A stretch of 64,000 nucleotides of DNA from Mesorhizobium loti. GTDB taxonomy: Bacteria > Pseudomonadota > Alphaproteobacteria > Rhizobiales > Rhizobiaceae. The stretch's first letter is position 1. Every line of letters begins with the position of its first letter. The stretch lies in NCBI GenBank assembly GCA_014189435.1, contig CP050293.1, positions 3,973,001 through 4,037,000 of the forward strand, in the 5' to 3' direction. A program made the translations under genes and the position numbers. Positions 43,757 to 52,449 of this stretch are shown here, in pieces. The notes beneath the pieces are model-generated. The model did no database searches. It was not told the DNA's origin and worked only from the letters and a program-made list of their open reading frames with translations.

Positions 43757-44779
43757 ATGAAAGCCACTGTCTCCGATATCGCCCGCAGTTGCGGGCTGTC
43801 GACCGCAACGGTCGACAGGGTGCTCAACAACCGCGCGGGTGCGAGCGCGGCCAACCGGCAGCGTGTCATGGAGGCGGCCAAGCAGCTCGGCTACCTGCCG
43901 GTCGCCGATCAGGTGACGCTGCCGTCGCGGCCCGCCCATCTCGAATTCCTGCTGCCGATCGGCAGCAACGCCTTCATGCGCGATCTCGCCGGGTATATCG
44001 AGGACTACGCCGCGCGCCTGCCGCTCGTCGCCTCGTGCCGGATCCACAACCTTGCCGGAATCTCGCCGAGCGCGCTGCAGAGCGCGGTCGAAAACCTGTC
44101 GCTCAGGGCCAATGGTGTCGGTGTCATCGCCGTCGATCATCCGCGCACACGCAACATCCTGCGCGATATCGTCGACGCCGGCATGCGCCTGGTGACGCTG
44201 GTGTCCGACGTTCCGGCGGCACCGCGCTCGGCCTATGTCGGCATCGACAACCGGGTGGCGGGACGAACGGCGGCGCTGCTGATGGGACGCTTCCTTGGCG
44301 GCCGAACTGGTCATCTGGCGATGGTCGTCGGCTCGCGCTCTTATCGCGGCCACGAGGAACGCGAAATGGGTTTCCGCTCGGTGCTCAACGAGGAGTTCCC
44401 CAATTTGACGATCAGCAGCGCCGTCGAGATCAACGACGAGCCCGATGTCAGCTATGCCGAGACCATGAAGACGCTGCACAACGAGCCGGAGCTGCTCGGC
44501 ATCTATTGCGTCGGAGCCGGACACTCGGGCGTTGCAAGGGCGATCCGGGAAGCCAGGCCGAACCGCAAGCCGGTGTTCATCTGCCACGACTTGACCAAGG
44601 ACACGCGGGGCCACCTCGTCGACGACCTGCTGGATGTCGTGATCGACCAGAATGCCCGGCTGATCGCGGAACAGTCGGTCATTCGCCTGCTCGGCTCGAT
44701 TGCCTCCTCGGCGCCCTATCTGACGCGAAAGTTCATCGAGCCGCGCTTGATCTTCAGGGAAAACGTCCCAGTGCAGTAA
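43757..44779 (+). CDS. LacI-family transcriptional regulator
   Basis: The protein has 340 residues. The DNA-binding headpiece reads MKATVSDIARSCGLSTATVDRVLNNRAG (given in part), followed by a PBP-like effector domain with VGIDNRVAGRTAALLMGRFLGG (given in part). It lies 246 bases after the importer operon on the same strand and probably responds to that sugar. Its start is preceded by three out-of-frame copies of its own first codons, so translation may depend on coupling through them. I see no independent Shine-Dalgarno site just before 43757. Confidence 0.9.
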   Translation: MKATVSDIARSCGLSTATVDRVLNNRAGASAANRQRVMEAAKQLGYLPVADQVTLPSRPAHLEFLLPIGSNAFMRDLAGYIEDYAARLPLVASCRIHNLAGISPSALQSAVENLSLRANGVGVIAVDHPRTRNILRDIVDAGMRLVTLVSDVPAAPRSAYVGIDNRVAGRTAALLMGRFLGGRTGHLAMVVGSRSYRGHEEREMGFRSVLNEEFPNLTISSAVEINDEPDVSYAETMKTLHNEPELLGIYCVGAGHSGVARAIREARPNRKPVFICHDLTKDTRGHLVDDLLDVVIDQNARLIAEQSVIRLLGSIASSAPYLTRKFIEPRLIFRENVPVQ

Positions 44780-44898
44780 GGCGGGGTGGCCTGGCAAAGC
44801 CTGTTTCCGGATTTGTAGGATAATTGATACGGCAAATCTGCACAGCAGCTATGCACAATTCATTGTTGCCGAATCATTGGGCAATTCGTAGTTTCTGG

Positions 44899-45014
44899 TT
44901 GTCGGCCATCTACTCCTCCCAGATGCGATGCCGACGCTGAATGGGGTGCACCTCCTCCCGCGCCACATTCGAAATCGAGCCCGCTGCCACCTCCTCCCGG
45001 CAGCGGGCTTTTTT
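44899..45014 (+). ncRNA. sRNA with three anti-Shine-Dalgarno hairpins (alpha-r14/NfeR1 or 'cuckoo' type)
   Basis: Three consecutive hairpins each expose CTCCTCCC in the loop. Hairpin 1 spans 44901-44935 (outer arms GTCGGC and GCCGAC, inner CATCT and AGATG). Hairpin 2 spans 44939-44970 (GAATGGGGTGC with GCGCCACATTC). Hairpin 3 is the terminator at 44979-45014. This layout matches the alpha-r14 family, to which Sinorhizobium NfeR1 belongs, and the related cuckoo RNAs. These base-pair with Shine-Dalgarno regions of many mRNAs. The 5' end is approximate. It stands alone between LacI and TetR. Confidence 0.85.
44979..45014 (+). terminator. Rho-independent terminator of the sRNA
   Basis: Perfect 10-bp stem (GCCCGCTGCC with GGCAGCGGGC), loop ACCTCCTCCC, then six T. 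It doubles as the third anti-Shine-Dalgarno hairpin. Confidence 0.93.
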
Positions 45015-45113
45015 CGTTCAGCCATCGGAAATTCCAGTGCCGCCTGCGCGCGGGCGAGCGCTAGGCATCACCTCGGTCACAGATCGGTAAGCCGCCAACA
45101 GTCGTGGCGGATT

Positions 45114-45705
45114 TCAACCGGCAGCGGTGCCCCGGAAGGAAACGATCAGCCCTTCGGCCATGCGCACGAACTGCGTGCTCGGACCTTCGGCACCCACGGT
45201 CTGCACACTGACACGCGCGCCCTCGAACAACAGCGACAGCGTATCGGCGAGCAGCTCGGCCTGACCAATGCCGGCATCTCGACATAGCGTCACAAGGCGC
45301 TGGCGCTGGACTTCCTTGAGCTCCTTGATCACCAGCCTGGCCGGATGGTCGGGCTCGGTCAGCTCAGCGGCGGCATTGGCCATGTCACAGCCACGGCCGT
45401 CAGCATTGAGCATGGCAGCCGCCTTGCGAACCCAGGCGTGCAGCTGTGCAAGCTTGTCACCAGGAAATTCGGCCTCGAATGCATCCCACATGGCGCCGGC
45501 CTTGGCCGCATTGGCGCGCAGGCATTCGATGATCAGCTCGTCCTTGGATCTCGAAGTGACGATACAGCGTCATCTTGTTCGTGCCGGCAGCTTCGGTGAT
45601 AGCGTCGACGCCGACGCCCTTGATGCCATGCTTGTGGAACATGTCACGCGCCGTCTCCAGGATTCGATCCCGGGGACGTGAGCGCTCCACGACGCCGTCT
45701 GTCAT
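45114..45705 (-). pseudogene. TetR-family regulator, frameshifted
   Basis: The first frame, from ATG 45705 with AAGGAG upstream, has the TetR DNA-binding domain (ILETARDMFHKHGIKGVGVD, then AAGTNKMTLYRHFE). The second frame, ending at 45114, gives the ligand domain (MWDAFEAEFPGDKLAQLHAWV and onward). Removing one base at about 45549 restores the expected TLYRHFESKDELIIECL. Joined length is about 196 residues. It diverges from the RND pump operon and probably represses it through the tandem GTTAC-N6-GTAAC sites. Error or mutation cannot be told apart. Confidence 0.85.
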
Positions 45706-45744
45706 CATGATCTCCTTTCGTTTCCTAAAAACCACGGCCACCTC

Positions 45745-45799
45745 TTGACTAGGGTGTTACCGGTCTGTAACTATGCAAATGTTACTTACTGGTAACACC
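45745..45799 (+). promoter_or_regulatory. Tandem TetR operator and likely promoter of the efflux operon
   Basis: Two dyads, GTTAC-N6-GTAAC, lie at 45756-45771 and 45781-45796, centred 25 bases apart. They sit within a larger inverted repeat with 19-base arms starting GGTGTTACC (16 of 19 matched). A TTGACT at 45745-45750 could be the -35 box of a rightward promoter, which site 1 would then block. The -10 box is not clear. Confidence 0.7.
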
Positions 45800-45949
45800 T
45801 ATGTCGCCTTCCGTCAATAACAAGGCCGTGAACTGGTCCTGCCAGATCGGAATGAGCGAAAAACTGCAATTCATGCGGCTCCGGCCGGTGAAGAGATGAA
45901 AAACGGTTCGCGAGCATGGGCTGCGAATCGACAGACAAGGAGCCGGCCA

Positions 45950-46201
45950 ATGCCACAGCGCCGCGATCTTACCATAGATGAGGCCGTCCGGGATCCGATG
46001 ATCCGGCTGGTCATGAAAGCAGATGGGGTCGACCCCCGCGCTTTCGAGAAGATGCTTCGCTCGCTTGCCGATGAGCAGCGTGGCGAGGTGCCGTTGCTGC
46101 GGTCACGGGAAGCCTCCCGTGACGGGCACGGCCAGTTGTCCAGGGTTGCCAGCGCCTTCGGGCGGGCAAGAGCAGCCGGGGAGGCTTGCGTCTCGTGGTA
46201 A
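45950..46201 (+). CDS. Small hypothetical protein coupled to the RND pump gene
   Basis: The protein has 83 residues from ATG 45950, with AAGGAG 8 bases upstream. The first half (DLTIDEAVRDPMIRLVMKAD, then DPRAFEKMLRSLADEQ) looks like a compact helical, conserved soluble protein. The second half is Arg/Ala-rich and less convincing. No family is recognised. Its stop overlaps the probable GTG start of the pump gene by 7 bases, so translation is likely coupled. It carries no signal or membrane segment. Confidence 0.6.
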   Translation: MPQRRDLTIDEAVRDPMIRLVMKADGVDPRAFEKMLRSLADEQRGEVPLLRSREASRDGHGQLSRVASAFGRARAAGEACVSW

Positions 46202-49200
46202 ACTTCTTCATCCACCGTCCGATCTTCGCCTCGGCGATCGCCATCATCATGGTGCTCGCCGGGACGATTTGTTATTTCCTGCTTCCCGTCTCGCAGTTTC
46301 CCGATATCACACCGCCGCAGGTCGTGGTCAGCGCCCATTATCCGGGCGCCAGCGCGCAAGTGGTGGCCGACACGGTGACGACACCGCTGGAGCAGCAGAT
46401 CAACGGCGTGCAGGGCATGACCTACATGTCGTCGACGAGCTCCAATGACGGCTCCTCGACCATCACCATCACCTTCGATGTCGGTTATTCGCTGAGCACC
46501 GCTGCCGTCGACGTCCAGAACCGCGTCTCGCAGGCGGCCTCGTCGCTGCCGGCGATCGTCAACCAGGGCGGCGTGACGATCAAGAAGCAGAACCCGAATT
46601 TCGTCCTCATCGTCAACCTGACCTCACCCGACAGTTCGGTCGATCCGGTGGCGCTGAGCAACCTTGCCTATCTGCAGGTGGTCGATCCGCTGAAGCGCCT
46701 GCCCGGCGTCGGCGACGTGCAGATCTTCGGCGAGCGGCGCTATTCGATGCGCGTCTGGCTCGATCCCGACAAGCTCGCCAATCTCGGCATCACCGCGGTC
46801 GACGTGCAAAACGCCATCGCCGAGCAGAACGTCCAGGTGGCGGCCGGCAAGATCGGCCAATCGCCGGCACCGGCCGGCACCGCCTTCGAGATGCAGGTCA
46901 ACGCCGTCGGCCGGTTAAGCGACCCGAAGGAATTCGGCGATATCGTCGTGCGCGCCAACACGGACACCGGCTCGCTGGTCAGGCTGCGCGACGTCGCCCG
47001 CATCGAGCTCGGCGCGCTGCAATATTCATCGTCGGCCTTCTTCGGCAAAGACCCGACCGTGGTGCTTGCCGTCTACCAGATGCCCGGCTCCAACGCGCTC
47101 GATCTTCAGCAGCGCGTCAAGGACAAGATGCAGGAGCTTTCGGGCCGTTTCCCGAAGGGCGTCGCCTATGCGATGCACTACGACACCACCCGCTTCGTCT
47201 CGGCGTCGATGCATGACGTGCTGATCACACTCGGCGAAGCGCTGGTGCTGGTCGTCGCCGTGGTGTTCATCTTCCTGCAGAGCTGGCGCACCACGATCAT
47301 CCCGACCATTGCCATTCCAGTGTCGCTGGTGGCGACACTGGTGGTCATGGAGATGCTCGGCTTCTCGCTCAACATGCTCTCCCTGCTCGGCATGGTGCTG
47401 GCCATCGGCCTCGTCGTCGACGACGCCATCGTCGTGGTCGAGAATGTCGAACGACAGCTAGAGGCCGGACTCAAGCCGCTTGCGGCGACCAAGGCCGCGA
47501 TGGGCGAGGTCACCGGTCCGATCATCGCCACCACCGCCGTGCTGATGGCGGTGTTCGTGCCGGTCGCTTTCATTCCCGGCGTCTCCGGCAAGCTCTACAA
47601 TCAGTTCGCGCTGACGGTGGCGATTTCCGTCGGCATCTCCGCCTTCAACTCATTGACGCTGAGTCCCGCGCTCAGCGCCGCCTTCCTGCGGCATCGCGGA
47701 GAGACGCAGTTCGCCCCGTTCCGCTGGTTCAACACCGGCTTCGACAAGCTGTCACACGCCTATGCCAATGGCGTGCGCATCCTCATCCGCTTGCGCTGGA
47801 TCATGCTCGGGCTGTTCGCGGCCGGACTGGTCGCCACCTACTTCGTCTGGCAGCGCCTGCCTTCGACCTTCCTTCCGGTCGAGGACCAGGGCTATTTCTT
47901 CGTTGTCATCCAGTTGCCCGACGGCGCGTCGCTGGAACGCACCGACGCGGTGGCGCAGAAGGCGCGCGACATCCTTCAGGCAACGCCCGGCGTCGACATT
48001 GTCGGCTCGATCAGCGGCTTGAACTTCCTGACCAGTGCCGCGCAATCGAATTCGGCGGTCGAATTCGCCATCCTGAAGCCATGGGAGGAACGCGGCCCCG
48101 ACCAGAGTGCCTCGAAGCTCGTCTCCGACGTGCGCGGCAAGCTGATGCAGATTCCGGAAGCCTTTGCGCTGAGCTTCGATCCGCCGTCGATCCCTGGCAT
48201 CGGCACCACGGGCGGCTTCGAATTCGTCGTCGAGGATCTCACCGGTCGCGGCAGTTCAGCCCTCAACGATGCGACGCAAGCCGTGATCGCCGAGGCGCGC
48301 AAGCAGCCGGAGATCAATCCGCAGCAGCTGTTCTCGCCATTCTCGACCTCGACGCCGCAGTTCAACTACGACCTCGACCGCAGCAAGGCAAAACTGCTTG
48401 GCCTCAACCTGCCTGACGTCTTCAGCACGCTGCAGATCTATCTCGGCTCGCTCTACGTCAACGACTTCAACCTGTTTGGCCGCACCTTCCGGGTGACCAT
48501 CCAGGCCGACAAGGATGCACGTGCGGGTGCCGCCGACATTTCGCGGCTCTATGTGCGCAATGCCTCCGGCGGCATGGTGCCGCTCTCGACGCTGGGCAAG
48601 CTCGTGCCCTTCGTCGGGCCGGAGACAGTGCCGCACTACAACAACAACGCCTCGGCCTCGATCAATGGCGGCGCCGCACCCGGCTTCTCCTCGGGCCAGG
48701 CGGTTGCCGCGATGGAACGAGCCGCTGCCACGGCGCTACCCAGGGATTTCGGTTTCGAATGGACCGGCATCACCTTCCAGGAGCTCAAGGCAGGATCGAT
48801 CGCGTCCGTCGTCTTCGGCCTCGCCATCGTCTTCGTCTTCCTGATCCTGGCGATGCAGTATGAGAGCTGGGCGATGCCGTTCATGGTGCTGCTGGCGGTG
48901 CCACTGGCCTTGTTCGGCGCCTTCGCGGCTTTGTTGCTGCGCGGCATGCAGATCGACGTCTACTCGCAGATCGGCTTCGTCATGCTGATCGGCCTGGCGG
49001 CGAAGAACGCGATCCTGATCGTCGAGTTCGCCCGGCGACGGCGCGAAGAAGGCCTCAGTATCGTCGACGCGGCGATGGAAGCGGCACGGCTCAGGCTGCG
49101 GCCGATCCTGATGACGGCCTTCGCCTTCATCCTCGGCGTGCTGCCGCTGATGTTTGCAACCGGCGCCGGTGCGGCGAGCCGTCAGTCGATCGGCACCACC

Positions 49201-49371
49201 GTGTTCGGCGGCATGGTCGCGGCGACCATCCTGTCGCTGGTGTTCGTGCCGGTCTTCTACGCGGTCATCGAACAGCTGCGCGAACGGCGCGGCCATGACG
49301 AGCCGGCCTCTCAAGACAATGAACCAACGACTAAGCCCGCCTTCCCGCCTCTGGCGGAAGCGGCTGAATAG
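46195..49371 (+). CDS. RND efflux pump inner-membrane transporter (HAE1/AcrB type)
   Basis: Proton-driven multidrug exporter of 1058 residues with twelve helices and two large periplasmic loops. The N terminus VNFFIHRPIFASAIAIIMVL, the region-D text MVLAIGLVVDDAIVVVENVER with the proton-relay Asp pair, and QIGFVMLIGLAAKNAILIVEF are diagnostic. I prefer the GTG at 46195 (GGGGAGG about 10 bases upstream) over a TTG at 46186. The pump gene precedes its membrane-fusion gene, the reverse of acrAB. No TolC-like outer-membrane gene is nearby. Confidence 0.95.
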   Translation: MVNFFIHRPIFASAIAIIMVLAGTICYFLLPVSQFPDITPPQVVVSAHYPGASAQVVADTVTTPLEQQINGVQGMTYMSSTSSNDGSSTITITFDVGYSLSTAAVDVQNRVSQAASSLPAIVNQGGVTIKKQNPNFVLIVNLTSPDSSVDPVALSNLAYLQVVDPLKRLPGVGDVQIFGERRYSMRVWLDPDKLANLGITAVDVQNAIAEQNVQVAAGKIGQSPAPAGTAFEMQVNAVGRLSDPKEFGDIVVRANTDTGSLVRLRDVARIELGALQYSSSAFFGKDPTVVLAVYQMPGSNALDLQQRVKDKMQELSGRFPKGVAYAMHYDTTRFVSASMHDVLITLGEALVLVVAVVFIFLQSWRTTIIPTIAIPVSLVATLVVMEMLGFSLNMLSLLGMVLAIGLVVDDAIVVVENVERQLEAGLKPLAATKAAMGEVTGPIIATTAVLMAVFVPVAFIPGVSGKLYNQFALTVAISVGISAFNSLTLSPALSAAFLRHRGETQFAPFRWFNTGFDKLSHAYANGVRILIRLRWIMLGLFAAGLVATYFVWQRLPSTFLPVEDQGYFFVVIQLPDGASLERTDAVAQKARDILQATPGVDIVGSISGLNFLTSAAQSNSAVEFAILKPWEERGPDQSASKLVSDVRGKLMQIPEAFALSFDPPSIPGIGTTGGFEFVVEDLTGRGSSALNDATQAVIAEARKQPEINPQQLFSPFSTSTPQFNYDLDRSKAKLLGLNLPDVFSTLQIYLGSLYVNDFNLFGRTFRVTIQADKDARAGAADISRLYVRNASGGMVPLSTLGKLVPFVGPETVPHYNNNASASINGGAAPGFSSGQAVAAMERAAATALPRDFGFEWTGITFQELKAGSIASVVFGLAIVFVFLILAMQYESWAMPFMVLLAVPLALFGAFAALLLRGMQIDVYSQIGFVMLIGLAAKNAILIVEFARRRREEGLSIVDAAMEAARLRLRPILMTAFAFILGVLPLMFATGAGAASRQSIGTTVFGGMVAATILSLVFVPVFYAVIEQLRERRGHDEPASQDNEPTTKPAFPPLAEAAE

Positions 49372-49386
49372 GATTGGAGACTGATC

Positions 49387-50538
49387 ATGCGTAAATGGAA
49401 AATCGCGTTGGGAACGGCTGTCGCGCTGGGTGCGATCTCGGTGGCCAGCGTCCACCTGCTCGACATGGGCAATCTCAGCCTCAATGCCGGCACGGCCGCG
49501 GCGACGCCTGCCCCGGCGGCGTTCGTCATGCCGGTGCCGGTGGTCAGCGTCGTCAGGAAGACGATCCCGATCTACCTCGACTACGCTGCGCGGACAGAGC
49601 CTATCCGCAACATCACCTTGCAGGCCAGGATTCCCGGCTATCTGCAGGAGCAGACCGCTGCTGACGGTGTCGATGTCAGGCAGGGCGACCTCCTCTACAA
49701 GATCTCACCTGACGACTTCCAGGCGGCTCTTGACCAGGCGAAAGCCCAGGTGCAGCGCGACACGGCGACGCTCGACTATGCCCGCTCCAATCTTGGCCGC
49801 GGTACCGAGCTTGCCAAGAGCGGCTACCTCGCCAAGGACGGCTTCGACCAGCGCACCAGCACCTTGCGCGAAGCGCAGGCGTCGCTTGCGGTCAACCAGG
49901 CGGCGGTCCGCACGGCGGAGCTCAATCTGAGCTATGCCGAAATCCGGGCGCCGTTTGGCGGGCGCCTCGGTCGCAACCAGGCCTCGGTCGGAACGCTGGT
50001 CAGCGTCGCCGGTACGGTGCTCAACACGCTGGTGCAGCTCGATCCGATCTATGTCACCTTCAATCCGAGCGAGACGGATCTGGCCGAGATCGAGCAGGCC
50101 CGTGCGAACGGCCCGATCGAGGTCGAAGTTCTGCTTCCTGGCCAGACCGAGGCCAGCCAGAAGGGCGAACTCACCTTCATCGACAATTCGGTCGACCGCT
50201 CGACCGGCACGATCACGGCGCGCGCCACGATCGGCAACGGCAAGTTCACGCTGCTGCCCGGCCAATATGTTCGTGTCCGGCTGCATGTAAGGCAGCAGGC
50301 CGATGCGCTGATGGTGCCGCAGACGGCGCTGGGCTCGAGCCAGCTCGGCAAATATCTCTACGTCGTCGGCAAGGGCAACACGGTCGACCAGCGGCTGGTT
50401 TCGCTCGGACCGACGAGCGGCGATCAGGTGGCCATCCTGAGCGGCGTTGCCGAAGGCGACCAGGTGATTACAGGCAATCTGCAGAAGATCGGACCTGGAA
50501 TGCCGATCTCGCCACTGCCTCCGAAGCCGGCCACCTGA
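49387..50538 (+). CDS. RND efflux periplasmic adaptor (membrane fusion protein)
   Basis: The protein has 383 residues. After an N-terminal membrane or signal helix it has the barrel-sandwich lipoyl halves (QARIPGYLQEQTAADGVDVRQGDLLYKISPDDFQAAL and IRAPFGGRLGRNQASVGTLV, each given in part) around an alpha-helical hairpin. Beta-barrel and membrane-proximal domains follow. It bridges the RND pump to an outer-membrane channel. It starts 15 bases after the pump stop and is followed by a strong terminator. Confidence 0.94.
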   Translation: MRKWKIALGTAVALGAISVASVHLLDMGNLSLNAGTAAATPAPAAFVMPVPVVSVVRKTIPIYLDYAARTEPIRNITLQARIPGYLQEQTAADGVDVRQGDLLYKISPDDFQAALDQAKAQVQRDTATLDYARSNLGRGTELAKSGYLAKDGFDQRTSTLREAQASLAVNQAAVRTAELNLSYAEIRAPFGGRLGRNQASVGTLVSVAGTVLNTLVQLDPIYVTFNPSETDLAEIEQARANGPIEVEVLLPGQTEASQKGELTFIDNSVDRSTGTITARATIGNGKFTLLPGQYVRVRLHVRQQADALMVPQTALGSSQLGKYLYVVGKGNTVDQRLVSLGPTSGDQVAILSGVAEGDQVITGNLQKIGPGMPISPLPPKPAT

Positions 50539-50563
50539 CTCCCCCCGCAGGCCCGGTTTCGGC

Positions 50564-50602
50564 GCGGCGTCCTGACCTGCCCACAGGTCAGGGCGCCGCT
50601 TT
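50564..50602. terminator. Bidirectional stem-loop between the adaptor and LysR genes
   Basis: Arms GCGGCGTCCTGACCTG and CAGGTCAGGGCGCCGC form a long stem with a four-base loop, followed by TTT on the plus strand. It lies between convergent genes, and the LysR stop codon is inside the stem. Confidence 0.75.
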
Positions 50603-51501
50603 CGTTAGTAGCTCCACCAGACCGGCGACATCGGCGCGGTCGGCCTTGGCCGGCGGCATGAACGCGCAATAGGGGTGCCCGAGGCGGACCGAGACGGAGG
50701 AGAGCGCGATCAAGCGGCCCGCCTCCAGATCGGCGCGCGCCATGACCCGCTGGCCAAGAGCGATGCCCAGACCCAGCCTCGCCGAGGCGATCGCAAGGCT
50801 GGACAGGCCGACACGCCGCCCGTGCGACGGGTCGGGCGAGCGACTGCCGCCGGAGGCCGCGAACCAGTCCGCCCAGGTCGGGTGCGAGGCATAGTTCGGA
50901 CCCCAATTGGTATGGATAAACTGGCTCTCATGCAGATCGGCCAGACCGGGATCGCCATTGCCGTGCCGGTGCCAGAATTCCGGCGCGCAGACCGGCAGCA
51001 CGTCGTCATGGACGAGACGAACGAGTTTCAATCCGGGATAGTGATAGTCGCCATAGCTGATGCGCAGGTCGATGTTCTGGCGCATCAGATCGACCGGATC
51101 GTCCTCGACGCGGACGTCGATCGCCATCTGCGGAAAGGCATCGAGAAGTGCGGCCAGCCTCGGCGCCAGCCACAGTTCGGCCAGCGAGAATGGCACGCTG
51201 ACGACCAGACGCGTCCGCACTCCCCCTCCAGCATGCGCTGGCCTATGGCGGCGATGTCGCCCAAAGCCTTCGCGGTCTGCGGATAGATGGCGTGGCCGGC
51301 GTCGGTGAGCGCGATGCGGTTGCCGCTGCGCACGAACAATTGCTTGCCAAACCAGGTTTCGAGATTGCGTATCTGCTGACTGACAGCCGCCGACGAGACG
51401 CCAAGCTCTGAGGCGGCCAAAGTAAAGCTGCCGGCACGGGCGGCGACTTCAAAAGCCTTGATCGCATTCAGCGGTGGCAACCGTTCCACACCAGGCTCCA
51501 T
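50588..51501 (-). pseudogene. LysR-family regulator, frameshifted
   Basis: The first frame (start 51501) gives the HTH region LNAIKAFEVAARAGSFTLAASELGVSSAAVSQQI (given in part) to IGQRMLEG. The second frame gives the effector domain from RTRLVVSVPFSLAELWLAPRL to the end at 50588. One extra C in the run of five at 51222-51226 restores LEGGVRTRLVVSV. Joined length is about 304 residues, normal for LysR. It diverges from the 2OG oxygenase gene, with 86 AT-rich bases between them. Confidence 0.87.
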
Positions 51502-51587
51502 AAGTTTTTCTTGCTCAATCCTAATTATTTTCCGCGTTGAGAGAAAGATTTTTTTGCCGTCTTCTGCGGGTCGGAACCTCGGAGCCC

Positions 51588-52382
51588 ATGACGATGAAAG
51601 ACATCCTCGATCTCGACCGCTATCCGCTCGACCGCGAAGGCAGCGCCGAATGGCAGCGCCTTGTCGAACACTCCATCGCCGCGCTCGAAGCCGACGGCAT
51701 GTTCAATCTGGAAGGGTTTTTGCGTCCCGGCGTGGCCGAAAAGGCCGTGCGCGAAATCCAGCCGGTGATGGCCGCGCGATCGCATGTGCACAAGCGCATG
51801 CACAACATCTACTTCAAGCCGGACATTCCCGAGCTAGGGCCTGACCATCCGGCGCTGCGCAAGGTCGAGACCATAAGCCACACCGTCTGTGCCGACCAGA
51901 TTCCGGGCAGCGTCGTGCTCGCCATCTACGAATATGAGCCGCTGCTGCGCTTCCTGGCCGCAACGATGGGCAAGACCAGGCTGCATGTCATGCAGGATCC
52001 CCTGGCCCGAACCAACGTCATGGCCTATCGCGCCGGCGAGGCGCTGAACTGGCATTTCGACCGTTCGGAATTCACGACGACGCTGTTGCTGCAGGCAGCG
52101 GAGCGTGGCGGCGACCTCGAATATCGCACCGATCTGCGATCCGACGACAATCCGAACTATGACGGCGTCGCCAGATTGCTTGAAGGGCGCGACCCCGATG
52201 CAAAAATCCTGCGCATGAAGCCCGGTACGCTGAATGTCTTCCGCGGCAAGAACACCGCGCATCGCGTCACCACCGTCGAAGGCGAGCGCGAGCGCATGAT
52301 CGCGGTGTTTTCCTACTATGAGAAGCCCGGCGTGATGTTCAGCGCCGAGGAGCGCGTCGGCTTCTACGGCCGCGCGGCCTGA
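51588..52382 (+). CDS. 2OG-Fe(II) oxygenase-like protein, HalD/BesD-related
   Basis: The protein has 264 residues. The iron-binding triad is readable as HFD in EALNWHFDRSEFTTTLLLQ and a distal His in KNTAHRVTTVEGERERMI, with the 2OG-binding Arg in that same block. The overall layout resembles the small HalD/BesD group of amino-acid halogenases. Radical halogenases replace the Asp of HxD by Gly or Ala; the Asp is present here, so hydroxylation is more likely. The substrate may be a free amino acid. Start ATG 51588 has GGAG upstream; 51594 is an alternative. Confidence 0.7.
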   Translation: MTMKDILDLDRYPLDREGSAEWQRLVEHSIAALEADGMFNLEGFLRPGVAEKAVREIQPVMAARSHVHKRMHNIYFKPDIPELGPDHPALRKVETISHTVCADQIPGSVVLAIYEYEPLLRFLAATMGKTRLHVMQDPLARTNVMAYRAGEALNWHFDRSEFTTTLLLQAAERGGDLEYRTDLRSDDNPNYDGVARLLEGRDPDAKILRMKPGTLNVFRGKNTAHRVTTVEGERERMIAVFSYYEKPGVMFSAEERVGFYGRAA

Positions 52383-52449
52383 GGCTGAAGAGACAGCCAT
52401 GCCAGCGGTCCCCGACCGGCCCCTAAGAATCCGAAATTGACCTCTTGTT

